Of a DNA stretch of 64,000 nt, positions 60,465 to 64,000 are shown piece by piece. Numbering within the stretch: position 1 is the stretch's first letter; every line of letters starts with the position of its first letter. Source of the stretch: Ruminiclostridium cellobioparum subsp. termitidis CT1112. GTDB taxonomy: Bacteria > Bacillota > Clostridia > Acetivibrionales > DSM-1351. The stretch spans positions 1 through 64,000 of the forward strand of contig NZ_AORV01000043.1 in assembly GCF_000350485.1 (NCBI RefSeq). Direction: 5' to 3'. The position numbers and the translations under genes were made by a program. The notes beneath the pieces are model-generated. The model searched no databases. It was not told the DNA's origin and was given only the letters and a program-made list of their open reading frames with translations.

Positions 60465-61373
60465 CTAAAATATATTCTTGCTTATATACCTGTCGCCCCT
60501 GTCGGGAAAAATCACCACCATGCTGACATTCTCAACCCGCTGGGAGATAACTCTGGCTGCATACAGTGCTGCTCCGGAGGAGGTTCCGACCAGCAGTCCT
60601 TCTTTTTCCGCCACCTGCCTGACCTCCTGTAAAGCCTGTGAATCATTGACCTTTATTACTTCATCTATCAATGTATTGTCCATGGTTTCAGGCATAAAGG
60701 TATTCCCTATCCCCTCTATACTGTAACACCCCGGCAGGCCTCCGCCCATGGTGGAACCCACAGGATCGGCCAGCACACCTTTTACATTGCCGTTTCTCTC
60801 TTTTATATATTTCAAAACACCTGAAATAGTTCCGCCGCTGCCTGCTCCTGCCACTATATAATCTATTTTTCCATCCAGATCCCTGTATATTTCCGGGCCG
60901 GTGGTATAATAATGGATTCTGGGATTAGCCTGGTTGGTGAACTGGCTCAGACACACAGAGTTTTCAACGGTCTCAAGCAGTTCCTGAACCTTTTCAAAAG
61001 CCCCGCTCATCCCCTTTTCAAGAGGTGTCTGTACGATTTCAGCCCCAAGAGCCTTCATAATGGTCAGTTTTTCCTGAGAAAATTTTTCAGGAACGGCAAA
61101 TATGATTCTATATCCTTTGTTTAATGCAGCCAGAGCTATACCTATACCGGCATTTCCGGCAGTGGCCTCAAGAATTGTGGAGCCTTCCTTCAGTATTCCA
61201 TTTTTCTCGGCATCCTCGATCAATGCCGTCCCCATCCTGTCCTTTACACTTCCCCCGGGATTGAACAGTTCCAGCTTTGCAAAAACTTTTACCGATTCCT
61301 TTATTCCCATATTGTTCAGTCTTAGAACAGGGGTATTTCCAATAAGCTCGCGAATGTCATTGTAATATTTCAT
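60465..61373 (-). CDS. mccA: O-acetylserine-dependent cystathionine beta-synthase / cysteine synthase family
   Basis: 302 residues, fold-type II PLP enzyme. The Schiff-base Lys is in NPGGSVKDRMGTALIE, and GAGSGGTISGVLKY binds the phosphate. The substrate loop reads EATAGNAGIG instead of the TSGNTGIG of CysK, as in Bacillus MccA. Together with the MccB-like gene upstream it would form the reverse transsulfuration route from homocysteine to cysteine. A plain cysteine synthase is the alternative. The ends are full length. Confidence 0.82.
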   Translation of the reverse strand: MKYYNDIRELIGNTPVLRLNNMGIKESVKVFAKLELFNPGGSVKDRMGTALIEDAEKNGILKEGSTILEATAGNAGIGIALAALNKGYRIIFAVPEKFSQEKLTIMKALGAEIVQTPLEKGMSGAFEKVQELLETVENSVCLSQFTNQANPRIHYYTTGPEIYRDLDGKIDYIVAGAGSGGTISGVLKYIKERNGNVKGVLADPVGSTMGGGLPGCYSIEGIGNTFMPETMDNTLIDEVIKVNDSQALQEVRQVAEKEGLLVGTSSGAALYAARVISQRVENVSMVVIFPDRGDRYISKNIF

Positions 61374-61425
61374 ATGGACCTCCTTTTATGCTTTAACAAG
61401 TTGATAGTTATAACAGATGCTCCTA

Positions 61426-62610
61426 TTATTTTCGTTTCGCCTTGTTAAAAGCATTACCGAGGTCATTTATTATGGCTTCCTTATCTTCAATACCAACCGA
61501 CAGACGAATCAAGTTGTCGACAATCCCTACCTTCTGTCTGATTTCGTACGGGATGGAGGCATGGGTCATGCTTGCGGGATGGCTTACAAGTGATTCAACT
61601 CCTCCCAGGCTCTCTCCGAGAGTAATCAGACTGACATTCTTAAAAAACAGCTTTATATCATAGTCTTCGGATAAAACGAAAGAGATCATTGCTCCCGGGC
61701 CGTATGCCTGTTTTTTGTGTATTTCATAGCCTTCCGAAACCTCAAGCCCCGGATAATATATTTTTGTCACACCTTCATGATTTTTAAGAAAATCCACAAC
61801 ATGCCTGGAATTTTCAATGTGTCTGTCCAATCTCACTGCCAGTGTTTTGATTCCTCTCAGCAGCAGCCAGGAATCAAAGGGCGGCAATACTCCGCCGGTT
61901 GCATTTTGAAGGAATTTCAGACGTGCAGCGGTCTCACTGTCCTTGACAACCACAAGACCGGCAATTACATCACTGTGCCCTCCAAGATATTTGGTAGCAC
62001 TGTGGATTACAATATCTGCTCCAAGCTCCAGGGGCCTTTGCAGATACGGAGTCATAAAGGTGTTGTCAACAATGGTGAGCGCCCTGTTTTTCCGGGCAAT
62101 CCCGGCTACTTTCCCGATATCGGTTATTGTCAGCAAAGGATTTGCCGGACTTTCCACGATTACTGCTGCAACTCCCGGAACCACTTTGCTCTCCACCTCG
62201 TCAATGTTTGAAGTATCGGCGATTTCATATTCTAGGCCGAAGTTTTTAAAAACCTTGTCCAAAACCCTGAAGGTGCCCCCATATACATTATTTGAAATGA
62301 TAACCCTATCACCGCTTTTCAGCAAAAGCAGCACAGCTGTGATTGCTGCCATTCCCGAGGCAAAGGCAAAGCCGGCTTCTCCTCCCTCAAGCTGGTTGAT
62401 AAGTGCTTCAAGTGCTTCCCTTGTGGGATTTCCCGTTCTCGAATATTCATATCCCTTATGCTGTCCCAGTTCAATCTGCCTGTAGGTGGAGGTTTGATAA
62501 ATGGGCACACTTACTGCGCCCGTTCTTTCATCCCCGTCTATTCCCCCGTGTATTAACAAAGTGTTAAAATTGCTTTGCATGTGTGATTCAGTTAACATTT
62601 CACTTTCCAT
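61426..62610 (-). CDS. mccB: Cystathionine gamma-lyase / homocysteine lyase (MccB type)
   Basis: 394 residues. PLP Cys/Met family: GYEYSRTGNPTREALEALI, FASGMAAITAVL and the Lys in DIVIHSATKYLGGHSDVIAG. Length and the GLVVVKDSETAARLKFLQNATGGVLPPFDSWLLLRGIKTL region (quoted in part only as GGVLPPFDSWLLLRGIKTL) fit cystathionine lyases/synthases. Its position ahead of mccA supports cystathionine gamma-lyase. It lies 5 bp downstream of the NifX-like gene and is cotranscribed with metQ. Confidence 0.86.
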   Translation of the reverse strand: MESEMLTESHMQSNFNTLLIHGGIDGDERTGAVSVPIYQTSTYRQIELGQHKGYEYSRTGNPTREALEALINQLEGGEAGFAFASGMAAITAVLLLLKSGDRVIISNNVYGGTFRVLDKVFKNFGLEYEIADTSNIDEVESKVVPGVAAVIVESPANPLLTITDIGKVAGIARKNRALTIVDNTFMTPYLQRPLELGADIVIHSATKYLGGHSDVIAGLVVVKDSETAARLKFLQNATGGVLPPFDSWLLLRGIKTLAVRLDRHIENSRHVVDFLKNHEGVTKIYYPGLEVSEGYEIHKKQAYGPGAMISFVLSEDYDIKLFFKNVSLITLGESLGGVESLVSHPASMTHASIPYEIRQKVGIVDNLIRLSVGIEDKEAIINDLGNAFNKAKRK

Positions 62611-62615
62611 ATGTT

Positions 62616-62948
62616 TTAGCCCTCCTTCAAAATATTTTTTTCAACAAACTTCTTCAAAACCTCGGAAACAGAATATGGTGCTTCAAAAACTCTGAAACCT
62701 TTTTTGTTGACAAAGGACAATGCTCCCATACCTATCTGGCCTACTATTATTGACCGGCAGTCTTCAATAAGCTTTAAAGTTCCTGCAAATCCATCTTCAT
62801 CATGCTTATTGGCAGCCCTCTGCTTTCTGTTCTCAATATATTCAAAACCGTCCTCATTTATATCATATATATAAAAACTGGATGCCCTTGCAAAGTGAAG
62901 GTCTATATTTACACCGTCACTGCTTGCTACCGCAACTCTTTGACCCAT
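62616..62948 (-). CDS. NifX/NifB-associated domain protein
   Basis: 110 residues matching the dinitrogenase iron-molybdenum cofactor-binding (NifX/VnfY) fold: VAVASSDGVNIDLHFARASSF at the start, then IIVGQIGMGAL and KKGFRVFEAPYSVSEVLKKF. In non-diazotrophs such proteins bind iron-sulfur or metal clusters of unknown purpose. Here it is between metQ and mccB, with 18 and 5 bp gaps, so it is part of the methionine/cysteine operon. No nitrogenase genes are in the window. Confidence 0.8.
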   Translation of the reverse strand: MGQRVAVASSDGVNIDLHFARASSFYIYDINEDGFEYIENRKQRAANKHDEDGFAGTLKLIEDCRSIIVGQIGMGALSFVNKKGFRVFEAPYSVSEVLKKFVEKNILKEG

Positions 62949-62966
62949 TTAACTACCTATGCCTTC

Positions 62967-63812
62967 CTAAAACGCCGGTATTACTGCGCCTTTATATTTT
63001 TCCTCGATGAACTTGCGAACCTCTTCTGTTGTTAATGCATTTTTTAATGCTTCTATAGCAGGCTCATTGACTCTGCTGCTTTTGGTAACAAGTATATTTG
63101 CATAGGGAGAATCCTTGCCCTCTCTGAATAGGGCAGAGTTTGCATCAATGCCGGCTTCAAGTATTTTATTGGTATTGGTTATGTAGCCGTCAAAATCATC
63201 CTTCAATCTTATCAGTTGAGCCGAATCAATTTCCTTGATTTCAATTTTCTTTGTGTACTCTGCTATGTCCTTTACCGTGGCCGAATGCTCCGGCAAATCG
63301 CTCTTTAATTTGATGAAACCGTTTGTTTCAAGAATTTTCAGTGCCCTGTACTCATTTGTCACATCGTTTGGTATACCTATTACGGCACCCTCAGGAATTT
63401 CTTCCTTTGTTTTATATTTTACAGAGTAGAGACCAATTGGCTCAACATGTATATTTCCTGCATTTGCCAGGTCATAACCCTTTTCTTTTTTTAGTGAATC
63501 AAGGTAGGGCTGATGCTGGAAAAAATTAACGTCAAATTCTCCATTATCGGTATCTTCATTGCCGTGGTCATTCTGTAAAATTGTGATTTCAAGATTCACT
63601 CCCTGTTCGGCAAGCTTGGGTTTCACAAAGTTCAGCAGTTCGGAATGCGGTACCTGGTCGGCCAGCACCTTCAGGGTAACCGGATTGGCCTTTGACAGGG
63701 TCTGCCCGGCAGCAGCACTTCGGCCAGCCGCAGTATCCGACTTTCCGCAGCCTGAAACCACCATTAAAATTGATATAACTCCTATGATAACTGATAAAAA
63801 TTTCTTTTTCAT
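62967..63812 (-). CDS. metQ: Methionine ABC transporter substrate-binding lipoprotein
   Basis: 281 residues from the ATG at 63812 (AAAGGACG upstream). The signal peptide ends VVSGCGKSD. The NlpA/MetQ domain shows VTLKVLADQVPHSELLNF, FFQHQPYLDSLKKEKGYDL and VIGIPNDVTNEYRALKILE. It binds methionine outside the membrane for MetNI. The order metI-metQ-nifX-mccB-mccA follows downstream transport into metabolism. Confidence 0.92.
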   Translation of the reverse strand: MKKKFLSVIIGVISILMVVSGCGKSDTAAGRSAAAGQTLSKANPVTLKVLADQVPHSELLNFVKPKLAEQGVNLEITILQNDHGNEDTDNGEFDVNFFQHQPYLDSLKKEKGYDLANAGNIHVEPIGLYSVKYKTKEEIPEGAVIGIPNDVTNEYRALKILETNGFIKLKSDLPEHSATVKDIAEYTKKIEIKEIDSAQLIRLKDDFDGYITNTNKILEAGIDANSALFREGKDSPYANILVTKSSRVNEPAIEALKNALTTEEVRKFIEEKYKGAVIPAF

Positions 63813-63872
63813 AAAATTGATCGTCCTTTCGTTTTGTATAAATTGTTTTAACTTATTAATCAGCAATTTTCT

Positions 63873-64000
63873 TTACATCAGAAATCTTTTCTTTATGATA
63901 TGTTTTGAAAGTGTATCCCCAAGAAACTGAACAAGCTGAACGATTATTATAAGCACCAGCACCGCAGCGATAAGTATATCTGTCTTGAACCTGGAATAGC
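63873..64000 (-). CDS. metI: Methionine ABC transporter permease, 3' part
   Basis: Only the last 41 codons are in the window; the gene continues past the right edge. The visible end reads YSRFKTDILIAAVLVLIIIV then QLVQFLGDTLSKHIIKK, the last membrane helix and tail of MetI-type D-methionine permeases. The stop TAA is at 63873-63875, followed by metQ. Confidence 0.85.
   Translation of the reverse strand, partial: YSRFKTDILIAAVLVLIIIVQLVQFLGDTLSKHIIKKRFLM

Overview
The window reads as low-GC, anaerobic Firmicutes chromosome, most likely a mesophilic clostridium of the Ruminiclostridium / Clostridium cellulolyticum-josui group. This rests on the Gram-positive block rplS-lepB-rbgA-rnhB-ylqG-ylqH-yraN, strong Shine-Dalgarno sites, YesM/YesN-type regulators, and a hem cluster in the order reported for C. 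josui (hemA, cysG-like, hemC, hemD, hemB, hemL). Species assignment is inference. Nearly all genes are on the minus strand. I see no rRNA, tRNA, CRISPR array, transposase or prophage.

Region 1 (0-14.4 kb) is a mixed housekeeping and envelope region. It has two different predicted manganese exporters (UPF0016 and TerC), each behind its own yybP-ykoY-type manganese riboswitch with a terminator. Also here are a PIN-PhoH ATPase, a PHP phosphatase, two DedA membrane proteins, a secreted LysM-CAP protein, a small glutaredoxin, a membrane-anchored class A beta-lactamase-like protein, a GntR regulator, purB, an aminotransferase and a dipeptidase. An unassigned structured RNA with a terminator lies ahead of a charged hypothetical gene.

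Region 2 (14.4-26.8 kb) is the conserved rplS-to-yraN block, interrupted by one plus-strand solute-binding protein. It is followed by dcd, an oxidoreductase, a methyltransferase, an acetyltransferase and rsgA. A 49-residue basic ORF overlaps the rsgA start codon.

Region 3 (26.8-37.7 kb) looks like an AT-rich accessory island. It holds a sugar-type ABC transporter operon with a cytoplasmic sulfatase, a divergent YesM/YesN two-component system, a pair of short chromate-type transporters, a self-contained small transcript unit with its own promoter and terminator, and a C-terminal remnant of a P1B-type metal ATPase.

Region 4 (37.7-44.4 kb) is a uroporphyrinogen III/siroheme cluster. Its first gene, hemA, is broken by a one-base frameshift in a run of six G (C on the plus strand) and also ends without the usual dimerisation domain.

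Region 5 (44.5-64 kb) is a large sulfur-assimilation and methionine/cysteine region. Sulfate is taken up by Sbp-CysTWA, activated by CysD/CysN, reduced by an iron-sulfur APS reductase (CysH) and then by a small siroheme sulfite reductase. The sulfide appears to be loaded on a ThiS-like carrier (HcyS type) whose C-terminal tail after Gly-Gly-Gly must be trimmed by a JAMM protease (HcyD type), activated by a MoeB-like enzyme (HcyF type) and used by an O-acetylhomoserine sulfhydrylase. This matches the protein-thiocarboxylate methionine route known from Wolinella. Extra features are a TusA-like protein ending in Gly-Gly, a CysN with a dead APS-kinase domain, a thioredoxin-reductase-like flavoprotein lacking NADPH motifs, and a repeated hairpin element ahead of four genes. 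The siroheme cluster next door would supply the sulfite reductase cofactor. MccA, MccB and a methionine ABC transporter (MetQ, partial MetI) close the window.
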